DNA of 7,002 nt from Clostridiales bacterium (GTDB taxonomy: Bacteria; Bacillota; Clostridia; Christensenellales; UMGS416). The stretch is taken from positions 1-7,002 of the forward strand of contig JAAYXU010000002.1 in NCBI GenBank assembly GCA_012515725.1, in the 5' to 3' direction. The notes below the pieces were generated by a model. That model did not search any database, was not told the origin of the DNA, and saw only the letters and a list, made by a program, of their open reading frames with translations. Of the stretch, positions 6,992 to 7,002 are shown piece by piece. The position numbers and the translations under genes are program-made. Position 1 is the first letter of the stretch. The number at the start of each line of letters is the position of its first letter.

Positions 6992-7002
6992 ATGCATGTG
7001 AA
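6992..7002 (+). CDS. rplX: 50S ribosomal protein L24, first codons only
   Basis: The window ends just inside a new gene: ATG at 6992 encodes MHVK, the start I know from Bacillota L24 (MHVKKGD). A GGGAGG site at 6976-6981 stands ten bases upstream. Its place directly after rplN is the normal position of rplX. L24 starts 50S assembly and lies at the tunnel exit. Only four residues are visible, so the call rests largely on gene order. Confidence 0.85.

Overview
The window is a conventional ribosomal-protein locus: the 3' end of the str operon (tuf, EF-Tu) followed by most of the S10 operon, all on the + strand. Gene order is tuf - rpsJ - rplC - rplD - rplW - rplB - rpsS - rplV - rpsC - rplP - rpmC - rpsQ - rplN - rplX, the canonical bacterial order. 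The first gene (tuf) and the last (rplX) are cut by the window edges. Protein features point to a GC-rich member of the Bacillota, most likely Clostridia: EF-Tu resembles the Bacillus/Clostridium type, L16 begins MLMPKRVKRR, L22 carries the basic N-terminal extension I recall from Clostridia, L24 begins MHVK, and almost every gene has a strong AGGAGG-type ribosome binding site. The assignment is an inference from remembered family sequences, not from a search.

Layout: 1-1194 tuf, lacking about seven N-terminal codons. 1195-1478 is the only real non-coding stretch. It holds a GC-rich hairpin just after tuf (probable weak terminator), an AT-rich sigma-A type promoter (-35 at 1272, -10 at 1295, 17-base spacer, A-tract upstream), and a 5' leader of about 172 bases that can fold extensively. 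1479-7002 is a tightly packed operon with gaps of 2-30 bases and two overlaps (rplD/rplW by 1 base, rplP/rpmC by 4 bases). Nothing lies on the minus strand except mirror-image open frames opposite the ribosomal genes.

The genes work together: EF-Tu delivers aminoacyl-tRNA to the ribosome, and the rest build it. L2, L3, L4, L14, L16, L22, L23, L24 and L29 go to the large subunit (L22, L23, L24 and L29 around the exit tunnel, L2, L3 and L16 near the peptidyl transferase centre). S3, S10, S17 and S19 go to the small subunit. One promoter at 1261-1300 can drive the whole set.

I see no novel gene system, mobile element or CRISPR. The part most worth a second look is the rpsJ leader (about 1307-1478). 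It shows a long interrupted hairpin (1314-1372) whose internal loop matches the kink-turn pattern (tandem G.A / A.G next to a bulge), then a second domain in which one strand can pair with either of two partners. This looks like an autoregulatory ribosomal-protein leader. Smaller oddities are a roughly nine-residue insertion in EF-Tu and a marked preference for the AUA isoleucine codon before codons starting with C.
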